A DNA stretch of 6,067 bases, from positions 1 to 6,067 of the forward strand of contig CAYRMG010000060.1 in assembly GCA_964425585.1 (NCBI GenBank), read 5' to 3'. This document shows, in pieces, positions 1 through 6,067 of the stretch. The notes under the pieces are model-generated. The model was not told the origin of the DNA. It did no database searches and saw only the letters and a list, made by a program, of their open reading frames with translations. This DNA comes from Aquifex sp964425585 (GTDB lineage Bacteria > Aquificota > Aquificia > Aquificales > Aquificaceae). The number at the start of each line of letters is the position of its first letter. The first letter of the stretch is position 1. Made by a program: the position numbers and the translations under genes.

Positions 1-1337
1 ACGTTTTTATAAACTACGAACTTTTCATTTTCATAAGCTTTTTGAAAGTTTAGTTTAAAAATTTCATCCTTCTCAATATGCGCGCGAACAACGTCCTTTT
101 TAAAATTCTTGTTCACGACTACCCAGTCCGCAAACAGGTGAGGTGCGGAAAGAGCAACAGAAAAATCACTTCTGTAGGGAAGTATATACCTTTTGATGTT
201 TTCAGCAAAGTAAACCACGGGAAAGTTTAACGCATCGTCCATAAGAATATCTCCCGAATTTTTATTAAGAAAAAGGGAAGTATTCTTGTAATCTACTAAA
301 TTTCCTTTAACATTCATACCGATAAAAGCTCTAAAAAAGTCTCTCTCATTTAAATCGGGGGAAAAATACATAGCAGGTAGAAGTAAAATTAAGTTCAAAA
401 ATAAAACACTACGCAGCACAACATTAAATCTGAAAAAGTCGGAAAAAACTAAAAAGAAAATGAGAAAAAGAACAGCGTTCACCATAAATCCGTCAACAAG
501 ACCCGTTTCCGTTGAAAGAAGAAGAAATACCGGCGGTAATAAATACAGAGGCATTATATTTCGCTTTATAAATATCACACCTATGAGATAACCCAAAGCC
601 AAAATCAGATTTGTAAGGTAAAAACCTGCGGGGTTTCCTTCTAACGGTGAAAAAGTCTTAAAGTAGGAATAGGGGGATTCTATAAAGTGAAGCGGATTTC
701 CCGTAAATACCCAGTTTATATACATCCACATGAACATAAACGCAACTACAGGGGTAAGAAAAACACCAAGGACGGCAACGTTTCTTTTTGTGTTTTTTTC
801 TCCTCTAAGGAGAATTATTCCCGAGATTAAGATATAAGGAACGAGAAGTATTGTTCTAAAGTCTGCAAAAAAAGACATACCAAAGAAAAGTCCCGAAATG
901 AATATATGAACGGAAACGGCGTTTTCCATGTATAGAGCAAAATACCTCAAAGATAAGGCAAGAAGGGTAAAGGAAAGGAAAATATCCGGGCGTTGAGTAG
1001 CAGCGTAAAGAAACGGCGGTGAAAATATAAATAAAACCGCAAGAATATACCTTTTGGGCAGGTTGAATATTGTATAACTGATAATTGATGAAAGAAAAGC
1101 CACGGAAATAGGCACGTCCCTGAATAAGAGGAAGGGAAGGAATACAAACGGGGGATATACGAACCCTATGTTTTCTATACGGGGAACAACGCCCTCCGTT
1201 GCCAGTCTTGCTTTTTCTGCAAAGAATATAGGTTTTAGATGAAAAAATTGTTTCTCTTCAATAAGGTAGACGCTTAACCAGTAATAAATCGTGAAGAAAA
1301 CAAATAACAAAAGAAATGAGTGAATGAGCTTCCTCAA
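1..1337 (-). CDS. Polytopic membrane protein, probable GT-C-fold glycosyltransferase (3' end cut by window)
   Basis: An uninterrupted frame of 445 codons runs from a TTG at 1337-1335 to the window edge, so the C-terminus is missing. The start is supported by GGAGG seven bases upstream and a 4-base TTGA overlap with the preceding stop; no ATG occurs near the N-terminus. The protein has roughly ten hydrophobic segments between residues 5 and 325, then a hydrophilic tail (about 326-445) likely outside the membrane. Residues about 26-62 form a first extracytoplasmic loop with FAEKARLATEG followed by GFVYPP. This resembles the first loop of polyprenyl-phosphate-sugar-dependent GT-C enzymes (PMT/ArnT type), where an Asp or Glu is catalytic; Glu41 is the candidate, and the usual Asp is absent. 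The tail (ILMDDALNFPVVYF, ADWVVV) recalls the soluble C-terminal domain of such enzymes. I infer that it modifies the polymer or lipid handled by the neighbouring synthase. It could also be an unrelated polytopic protein. Coding status is near certain; function is moderate at best. Confidence 0.85.
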   Translation of the reverse strand, partial: MRKLIHSFLLLFVFFTIYYWLSVYLIEEKQFFHLKPIFFAEKARLATEGVVPRIENIGFVYPPFVFLPFLLFRDVPISVAFLSSIISYTIFNLPKRYILAVLFIFSPPFLYAATQRPDIFLSFTLLALSLRYFALYMENAVSVHIFISGLFFGMSFFADFRTILLVPYILISGIILLRGEKNTKRNVAVLGVFLTPVVAFMFMWMYINWVFTGNPLHFIESPYSYFKTFSPLEGNPAGFYLTNLILALGYLIGVIFIKRNIMPLYLLPPVFLLLSTETGLVDGFMVNAVLFLIFFLVFSDFFRFNVVLRSVLFLNLILLLPAMYFSPDLNERDFFRAFIGMNVKGNLVDYKNTSLFLNKNSGDILMDDALNFPVVYFAENIKRYILPYRSDFSVALSAPHLFADWVVVNKNFKKDVVRAHIEKDEIFKLNFQKAYENEKFVVYKN

Positions 1338-1343
1338 GAAGCT
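1327..1343 (-). other. Small perfect hairpin around the stop/start overlap
   Basis: On the coding strand AGCTTC (1343-1338) and GAAGCT (1332-1327) are perfectly complementary and flank the five-base loop TTGAG. That loop contains both the stop TGA of the GT2 gene and the TTG start of the next gene. The stem is six base pairs, with half G/C, so it would be weak at high temperature. It also reflects a direct repeat of AGCTTCCTC (plus strand 1327-1335 and 1340-1348). Function is not established. Confidence 0.45.
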
Positions 1344-3199
1344 TCCTCCAGTTTGGGTTTATACTTCGTTATACCGTGCTGGGTTTTCTGCCAGTAGAAA
1401 GGTTTTACAAATAGTTCATACAGAGCCAGGTATGCGGCTAAGGAGTGTAAAATCCAGTAAATAGGGTTCAAAAAAGCGTATGGAAGCAGGTTGTAGTATT
1501 TTCTTCTGAAAACCGCAAGCATATTTAGATATACACCTATAAAGTTTCCAAAAAGAAGGTTGAATATGCTTACATAAAGAAGGTGTGGAGGAAACAGCGG
1601 CTCTATTAACTTGGTTTTCGTTAAAATCCAGATGAGAAATAGAAGCCACATAATTGGATTTACAAGGAATGTGAAAGGTGTTCCTCCGATTAAAAGATGA
1701 AAAGCCATGAAACCCTTTAGCCCAACCATTTTGTATAACCTTCTTGAATTTCTGGAATAAACTAACCATGTTTGCATATATCCCTTTATCCATCTGGACC
1801 TCTGTCTTATCCAGTTCTTCAGCCTTGCGTTAGCCTCCTCGTAAGTTGTGGAATTTATTACACCCACCTTATAACCTTCTGCAAAAGCACGAACGCCTAA
1901 GTCAGCATCCTCGGTCGTGTTGAATGGGTCCCACGCTCCTATTTTCTCAAGTTTTTCCTTATCAAAGTGATTACTCGTTCCACCAAGAGGTATCGGAAGT
2001 TTTAATCTAAATAGTCCCGGAAGCAAGTAGTCAAACCAGTATGAGTATTCAAGCGTAAACATCTTCGTTAAAAAGTTTTCGTCTTTGTTAAAAAAGTTAA
2101 GCTGTGCTTGAAAACAAAGATACTTTTCTCCCCCTTTCCTAAAAGCCAGTATGGCCTTTTTGAGTTGGTCAGGCTCCGGAATGTCTTCCGCGTCGTAAAT
2201 TGTAAGGTATCTACCCCTTGAAAATAATAGTCCGTAATTACAAGCCTTTGGCTTGGTTCTGGGCTGGCTGTTAGGAACTATGATAAATCTCCAGTTTGAG
2301 GGAGGTTTTTCCTTTTTTGCAGCTTCAAGGGTTTCTTTGTCATCCTCCTCAAGAAGGAGAATTATGTCAAGTTTATTTTTGGGATAATCAATCCTTTTCA
2401 AACTCCTTATTAAGGTTCCTATAACTTCCGATTCTTTGTATACAGGAATGAGAATTGTGTAAACAGGTAAATCTTTATCCTTTAATTTTTTCACTTCTTC
2501 TTCTGATATATACTCTTCAAGCTCAGTTTGAGTTCCAGCAAGACTAACAATAAACTTAAAGAGAATGGAAGAAAGGTAAAATATCTGCACCAACGCAATA
2601 ACAGTTATCAAGAAAGAAAGGGGATGGAAGTATATCCAAAGGAGTGATAGGTAAGCTAAAACTCCAAAAAATATCACCTGTCCTTTTGAAAATACTTGCG
2701 ACGCGGAAAGCTGAGGTTCAAGGTAAAGTAAACCGTGAACAGCTTTGTCTATAAATCTGTCCTTAAAAACCCATTCAAGCACCATTATAAGATCCCTATC
2801 GGTTATAAGCTTTACTCTGGTTTTTTTGTCGGGAAAAAATCTTTCAAGAAATTCCTTAAGCTTCTTTGAACAGGGATAGGATGTAAAAACTAAAACCTCA
2901 TCTCCTTCCACCCTTGCGGGAATACATTCGTAACTTGATAATTCCTCGGGGTCAAATTTTTTTAGGAATTCCACATCAATGGCTTTTTTAATTTCATTAA
3001 CATCCTCTACAAGTTCTAAATCACAACTCTTTGCAAGAGCTCTAAAAAATTCCAAACGATTTATATAACCGAGGGTTGTGAGAATCCATCCCAGCCTTCC
3101 CCCGAACTTCTTCTGATATTCCAGAGCTTCCTTTAATTGATTTTCCGTAATTAACCCTTCCTCCAGGAGAACCTCACCTATTCTCCTTGGCATATCCAT
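1334..3199 (-). CDS. MshEN-domain family 2 glycosyltransferase, inner-membrane exopolysaccharide synthase (NfrB-like)
   Basis: This is the likely polymerising subunit: a membrane beta-glycosyltransferase moving sugar from a nucleotide donor onto a growing chain. Residues are numbered from ATG 3199. Residues 6-29 and 35-58 are two tandem copies of the 24-residue MshEN motif (RIG...G...L...L..Q; RLG...G...), which binds cyclic-di-GMP in MshE, and the MshEN fold continues to about 146. Two membrane spans follow (about 173-191 and 194-221). The GT2 domain (about 245-470) has the acidic LLLEEDD (281-287), TKPKACN (315-321), YDAED (335-339), GGTSNHF (406-412), the TED box (429-431) and QRSRW (466-470). 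Further spans (about 494-597) precede PFYWQKTQHG near the end. There is no PilZ domain. An upstream ATG at 3214 would add five residues, but 3199 has a better GGAAG at 8 bases, makes a TGATG junction, and puts the MshEN Arg at its usual place. The motifs are intact, so it is probably active; the sugar is unknown. Confidence 0.93.
   Translation of the reverse strand: MDMPRRIGEVLLEEGLITENQLKEALEYQKKFGGRLGWILTTLGYINRLEFFRALAKSCDLELVEDVNEIKKAIDVEFLKKFDPEELSSYECIPARVEGDEVLVFTSYPCSKKLKEFLERFFPDKKTRVKLITDRDLIMVLEWVFKDRFIDKAVHGLLYLEPQLSASQVFSKGQVIFFGVLAYLSLLWIYFHPLSFLITVIALVQIFYLSSILFKFIVSLAGTQTELEEYISEEEVKKLKDKDLPVYTILIPVYKESEVIGTLIRSLKRIDYPKNKLDIILLLEEDDKETLEAAKKEKPPSNWRFIIVPNSQPRTKPKACNYGLLFSRGRYLTIYDAEDIPEPDQLKKAILAFRKGGEKYLCFQAQLNFFNKDENFLTKMFTLEYSYWFDYLLPGLFRLKLPIPLGGTSNHFDKEKLEKIGAWDPFNTTEDADLGVRAFAEGYKVGVINSTTYEEANARLKNWIRQRSRWIKGYMQTWLVYSRNSRRLYKMVGLKGFMAFHLLIGGTPFTFLVNPIMWLLFLIWILTKTKLIEPLFPPHLLYVSIFNLLFGNFIGVYLNMLAVFRRKYYNLLPYAFLNPIYWILHSLAAYLALYELFVKPFYWQKTQHGITKYKPKLEEAS
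1345..1349 (-). promoter_or_regulatory. Ribosome binding site deciding the TTG start of the GT-C-like gene
   Basis: A perfect GGAGG lies seven bases before the TTG at 1337, inside the last codons of the GT2 gene. It is the main reason for accepting a non-ATG start; the frame offers no nearby ATG or GTG with comparable spacing. Confidence 0.75.
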
Positions 3200-3975
3200 C
3201 AGAAAGTCTTCCATAAACCTATGTAGTATCCCGTGCCGTCACCGGTATTTCTCCCGTAAATAACCCTCTGAAAGCCAAGATTTAACGAAATATTTCCAAA
3301 GATAAATCTTGGTCCCACGTAGAACTGGATGAGTTTATAATCGGGTTCAAGGGTAATATTCTTTCCTATCCTTTTCTTCCTACCATCTCCCAGACCTATC
3401 TGTGCATCCAGGTAAACCATAAGTTGTAAAGACTTTGAAAAATCGTATCCACCTGCAAGGTAAGCCCTTATTTGGCTTGAAGGATAACCAAAATAATACC
3501 TGTAACCTATTCCGCTGTCAATAAAGCCTTTACTGAATCCCCTGCCGTATAGCATACCTCCCTCAACTCCTAACCTTCCATAACCGAGACGCAGGTCATC
3601 CCTTATAGAGTATCCCGATGGAATCAACATCAGTCCGTATAGGGAAAATACGTTAGCCCTTGCATGTATTAAGTTCCTTATAAAGCCTATCTCCAGGTCC
3701 GCAACACCCGTTGTTTTTGAAGAACCGCACTCAAGTTCCTGATAGGGAATTTTGAATGTAATTGTTGTCTTTGGTGTAAGTCCGTATTCCCCGTATAGCT
3801 CAATCTCACGCTTTTTAAAGGTGCAGCCTATTGGCTTTTTGTTCCCGTTCTTATCGTAATACTTATCCGCAGTGTAATATCTTCCCGTTATTGAAATAAA
3901 AAGCTCTCCATAATTCCTTACCCACGAGCTTCCGAAGACAAAATAAAAAAACATAAGTATAAAAACAAGTATCAT
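3199..3975 (-). CDS. Small outer-membrane beta-barrel protein, putative polysaccharide exit or accessory protein
   Basis: This is a 258-residue protein I do not recognise by name. Residues 1-16 are a short hydrophobic signal peptide (ILVFILMFFYFVFG), with cleavage probably just after the Gly-Ser stretch. The rest alternates polar and nonpolar residues in about ten to twelve amphipathic segments rich in Tyr, Gly and Phe. Examples are EIELYGEYGL (57-66), LRLGYGRLGVEGGMLYGRG (128-146), AYLAGGYDF (171-179) and LIQFYVGPRFIFG (215-227). It ends in IGLWKTF; a C-terminal Phe after alternating residues is the usual barrel-assembly signal. No TPR repeats are present, unlike BcsC, PgaA or NfrA. It overlaps the BcsB-like gene by ATGA and the synthase gene by one base, so it is probably the synthase's outer-membrane partner, as in small glycosyltransferase/OMP operons. 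It contains two Cys (51 and 83). The barrel fold is likely; a secretion role is inferred from context only. Confidence 0.88.
   Translation of the reverse strand: MILVFILMFFYFVFGSSWVRNYGELFISITGRYYTADKYYDKNGNKKPIGCTFKKREIELYGEYGLTPKTTITFKIPYQELECGSSKTTGVADLEIGFIRNLIHARANVFSLYGLMLIPSGYSIRDDLRLGYGRLGVEGGMLYGRGFSKGFIDSGIGYRYYFGYPSSQIRAYLAGGYDFSKSLQLMVYLDAQIGLGDGRKKRIGKNITLEPDYKLIQFYVGPRFIFGNISLNLGFQRVIYGRNTGDGTGYYIGLWKTF
3208..3212 (-). promoter_or_regulatory. Ribosome binding site favouring the ATG at 3199
   Basis: GGAAG lies eight bases before ATG 3199, within the last codons of the outer-membrane protein gene. The alternative ATG at 3214 has only a short AGG three bases upstream, so 3199 is preferred, giving a TGATG stop/start junction. 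Confidence 0.55.
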
Positions 3976-6029
3976 TTTGGCCTCCCCGTAAGTCTTATGT
4001 AGACGTATCTTAGAAAGATTAGGATAAGCCCTCCGAGAACAACCAAAACTATAAGCTTATATTTGTTCCAGTAATAGCTTATGTCCTTTTCAAGCTCATA
4101 CTTCACGGAAAGTTTGCTTCCTACGGGAAGGGATAGCCTATACTCCGAGGTAACAATACCTACATTTGCAAATATTCTGTATAACTGGTCAAAATCGGTT
4201 TTGTTAAAGATGTTACTACAATCTCCAAAACACTGAAAGTTTAAAGCGGGCAACTTACCATATTCTCCTACTTGAACCACAAGAAAATCTTTCGTGTAAT
4301 CGGATGAGAACACTACCCTTCCCGTTAATGGATCCATTATTTTAAAACCTCCCTTATCGTATTTTATCGGCTGTTTTGAGCCTTTTACATCCCCGAAAGA
4401 AACAAGAAAGTCGTATTTTTGCTCCGAAACATTGGCGGGATTTCGTGTAAGTTCAACGCTTACAACGTTTTTATTCTTCCTTCCAAGTTCGGAAAGAAAT
4501 TTTACGACAAAGGGCAGGTATTTATCATTACCTACGTAAACAAGAACTTTTCCGTTCAGGAGTTTTACCAAATCGGAAACACTATCCACATTTTTCTTCA
4601 CACCCGTCCAGTATATGTATGAGTCATTAAATAGGGTAAGTTCATCCCTTGGAACGTTTCCTTTACACTCATCCGCACTTATAAAATCGTTTAAAACCAA
4701 TGTAATAATGTTGTCACCCAGCGTGGTTTCATAAAGTGGTATGTCGTAACTTTTTTCCCCTGCTTCTTTTACCGAGAAACTGTTTATCATCTTTCCGTTC
4801 ACGTATACGTTTATACTCGCATCCTCCTTTACAGGTGTGTTTGAAAGGTGTATCCTTAACCTCGGGTTTTCGGGAATACCCCCCGCATAGGTATAGTTAA
4901 ACTTGAAAGATAAACTTACAAATCCTATTCCCGACGAACTTAATGTATCATACCCCATCTCAGAAAGGGTTATAAAATCCCTATCTCCTTCTGCAGTTTT
5001 ATTGCCTACCCGTTTTATTTCTACCCTTTTCCCCAAAAGTGTTGCGGAAATAAATCCCTCATTCAGTGCATCTATAAATTTGTCGGATACAAGAACTTTG
5101 TTTCCTATCCTTTCAATACCTTCTATATTCGGATTATAAACCAAACGGAAACCTTTCTTTCCATCCAAGTATATTTCGGGAGGTATGGCAAGATATTTAG
5201 AAAGATAAAATGCCAAAGAAAAGAACTTTAAATTATCCGATTGTTCCAGGGAGTAGATAGGGTTATAGTTATAAAAAACGTGATAAATTTCACCCCTATC
5301 CCTATACCTGATTATTACCTTACTTTCTTTTTTAACGAGTAGATATATTCTATTTTCGTATGTATCCTCGCAGAGCGTGTTTCCGTATCTTAGATATCCA
5401 TTTATACCCACTTTTATAAAGTCACTCTTCACATCCGCAGGTAGCTTAACCCTAACAGGATAGGGAAGCTTATCTGCGGAGAATCTGGCAATAGGCTTAT
5501 CGTTTACCGAAATTTCCACATACGAATCTCTACGAAGGCCCGGAGACAGTCTCAAGAAAAGGTTAACCTCTCCCCCTTTAAATCCGTCGTAAACGGGAAG
5601 AAAGAAAGACCATGAAGGGTATACACCTCTCAAGATTATATCATCGCCCAGTATTCCTAGTTCTTTAAAACTTTTCACAATTTCTCTTTCATTTTCATTT
5701 TTGTTTTTTTCATTCCTTTTTATAAGGATTATCCTTTCATCCTTTAGGGTGCATTTCCTGAGAATAGCTTGGGGAAAGTATTTCCTTACTTCTTTTAACG
5801 TATCTTTAGCCTCTTCAGGATTTTCAAAAAGTCCTATCCTTACGGTGTAGTATTTACCTATTTTTTCCACCCTAGAAAGGGGAAAATCAGAAAGCTCCGA
5901 GAATACCTTTCTTGACTTTTCTTCCGATTGGGATGTGATTACTTGAATACAGTAGCCCTCCCTTTGTAAAGAAAAAAGATTCTGGGAAATAAAGGTGAGA
6001 AAAATAAAAACTATAATATATGTGTTCAT
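3972..6029 (-). CDS. SPOR-domain BcsB-like periplasmic polysaccharide-binding protein with C-terminal membrane anchor
   Basis: This 685-residue protein probably receives the nascent polysaccharide in the periplasm beside the membrane synthase. A signal peptide spans about 1-21. A SPOR domain (about 24-93, from YCIQVITSQ through YYTVRIGLFENPEEA to AILRKC) follows; such domains bind glycan strands of peptidoglycan. A charged K/N/E linker (104-116) leads to the BcsB core. That core is jelly roll 1 (about 125-242, with VNDKPI and Cys220), a short alpha/beta domain (about 262-345), jelly roll 2 (about 350-476, with VNGKMI and Cys455), and a larger alpha/beta domain (about 484-630, with GKVLVYVGNDKYLPFVVKFL). 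This is the order known for BcsB. One membrane span (about 657-676) and a short basic tail close the protein. The ATG at 6029 is the only start fitting the signal peptide, since TAA stops the frame upstream, yet its ribosome site is poor. It is probably the first gene of the cluster. Assignment as BcsB-like is strong; the polymer is unknown. Confidence 0.93.
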   Translation of the reverse strand: MNTYIIVFIFLTFISQNLFSLQREGYCIQVITSQSEEKSRKVFSELSDFPLSRVEKIGKYYTVRIGLFENPEEAKDTLKEVRKYFPQAILRKCTLKDERIILIKRNEKNKNENEREIVKSFKELGILGDDIILRGVYPSWSFFLPVYDGFKGGEVNLFLRLSPGLRRDSYVEISVNDKPIARFSADKLPYPVRVKLPADVKSDFIKVGINGYLRYGNTLCEDTYENRIYLLVKKESKVIIRYRDRGEIYHVFYNYNPIYSLEQSDNLKFFSLAFYLSKYLAIPPEIYLDGKKGFRLVYNPNIEGIERIGNKVLVSDKFIDALNEGFISATLLGKRVEIKRVGNKTAEGDRDFITLSEMGYDTLSSSGIGFVSLSFKFNYTYAGGIPENPRLRIHLSNTPVKEDASINVYVNGKMINSFSVKEAGEKSYDIPLYETTLGDNIITLVLNDFISADECKGNVPRDELTLFNDSYIYWTGVKKNVDSVSDLVKLLNGKVLVYVGNDKYLPFVVKFLSELGRKNKNVVSVELTRNPANVSEQKYDFLVSFGDVKGSKQPIKYDKGGFKIMDPLTGRVVFSSDYTKDFLVVQVGEYGKLPALNFQCFGDCSNIFNKTDFDQLYRIFANVGIVTSEYRLSLPVGSKLSVKYELEKDISYYWNKYKLIVLVVLGGLILIFLRYVYIRLTGRPK
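3981..3987 (-). promoter_or_regulatory. Strong ribosome binding site for the outer-membrane protein gene
   Basis: GGGGAGG ends five bases before the ATG at 3975 and lies inside the last codons of the BcsB-like gene. Together with the 4-base ATGA overlap it fixes the start and suggests translational coupling. Confidence 0.75.
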
Positions 6030-6036
6030 AATCTTT

Positions 6037-6066
6037 AATATACTGAACGTTTGACTTTAAAAACAA
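6037..6066 (-). promoter_or_regulatory. Weak candidate sigma70-type promoter for the cluster
   Basis: TATATT (6042-6037) could be a -10 element, with TTGTTT (6066-6061) as a poor -35 at 18 bases. Transcription would then start at or within a few bases of the ATG at 6029, giving a nearly leaderless message. This fits the lack of a clear Shine-Dalgarno sequence (only AAAGA precedes the ATG). The region is simply AT-rich, so the match may be chance, and the true promoter could lie outside the window. Confidence 0.2.
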
Positions 6067-6067
6067 A

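Noticed and set aside
947..1147. 66-residue minus-strand open frame
   Set aside because: It lies wholly inside the GT-C-like coding frame in another reading frame, has no ribosome site or recognisable domain, and is a shadow.
1416..1793. 125-residue minus-strand open frame
   Set aside because: It is internal to the C-terminal half of the GT2 gene, whose motifs and membrane spans prove the other frame; the product has no coherent features.
4419..4622. 67-residue plus-strand open frame
   Set aside because: It is antisense to the alpha/beta domain of the BcsB-like gene, with no supporting ribosome site or family resemblance.
4903..5139. 78-residue plus-strand open frame
   Set aside because: It is antisense to the middle of the BcsB-like gene, and its Ser/Pro-rich composition is typical of a reverse-strand shadow.
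5682..5720. Low-complexity stretch rich in K, N and E codons
   Set aside because: It is in frame and reads as a flexible linker between the SPOR and jelly-roll domains; there is no sign of a frameshift or repeat expansion.
6012..6017. TATAAT on the plus strand
   Set aside because: It lies within the signal-peptide codons of the BcsB-like gene, which are naturally AT-rich, and has no convincing -35 partner or downstream plus-strand gene in view.
6051..6056. TTGACT on the plus strand, a possible -35 of a divergent promoter
   Set aside because: The matching -10 would fall beyond the window, and a single hexamer in AT-rich DNA is not adequate evidence.

Overview
The window holds one tightly packed cluster of four genes, all on the minus strand and read from right to left. 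There is essentially no intergenic DNA. Several traits suggest a thermophilic bacterium of the Aquifex/Hydrogenobacter kind: proteins rich in Lys, Glu and Ile, frequent AGA/AGG (Arg) and ATA (Ile) codons, purine-rich GGAGG-type ribosome binding sites, and genes overlapping by a few bases. This placement is an inference from composition and style, not from a database match.

In transcription order the genes are as follows. (1) 6029-3972 encodes a secreted, C-terminally anchored BcsB-like periplasmic protein with an N-terminal SPOR (peptidoglycan-binding) domain. (2) 3975-3199 encodes a small outer-membrane beta-barrel protein. (3) 3199-1334 encodes a family 2 processive-type glycosyltransferase (GT2) in the inner membrane, with an N-terminal MshEN domain that carries the cyclic-di-GMP-binding signature (NfrB-like architecture). 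(4) 1337-1 encodes a multi-spanning membrane protein that looks like a GT-C glycosyltransferase. It starts at TTG and is cut by the window edge, so a search for ATG-started, complete ORFs would miss it.

Together the first three genes look like a compact exopolysaccharide synthesis and secretion machine. The GT2 enzyme would polymerise a sugar and push it across the inner membrane when c-di-GMP is bound. The BcsB-like protein would receive the chain in the periplasm and tether the complex to the cell wall through SPOR. The barrel would be the outer-membrane exit. The GT-C-like protein could attach further sugars on the periplasmic side. The polymer cannot be deduced from the sequence.

No RNA genes, mobile elements, CRISPR arrays or terminators were seen. 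The only non-coding DNA is 38 bases at the right edge (6030-6067), which is AT-rich and may hold a weak promoter for the cluster. The most notable points are the SPOR-BcsB fusion, the MshEN-type (rather than PilZ) control module, the outer-membrane partner without TPR repeats, and the overlooked TTG-started fourth gene, whose start lies in the loop of a small hairpin.
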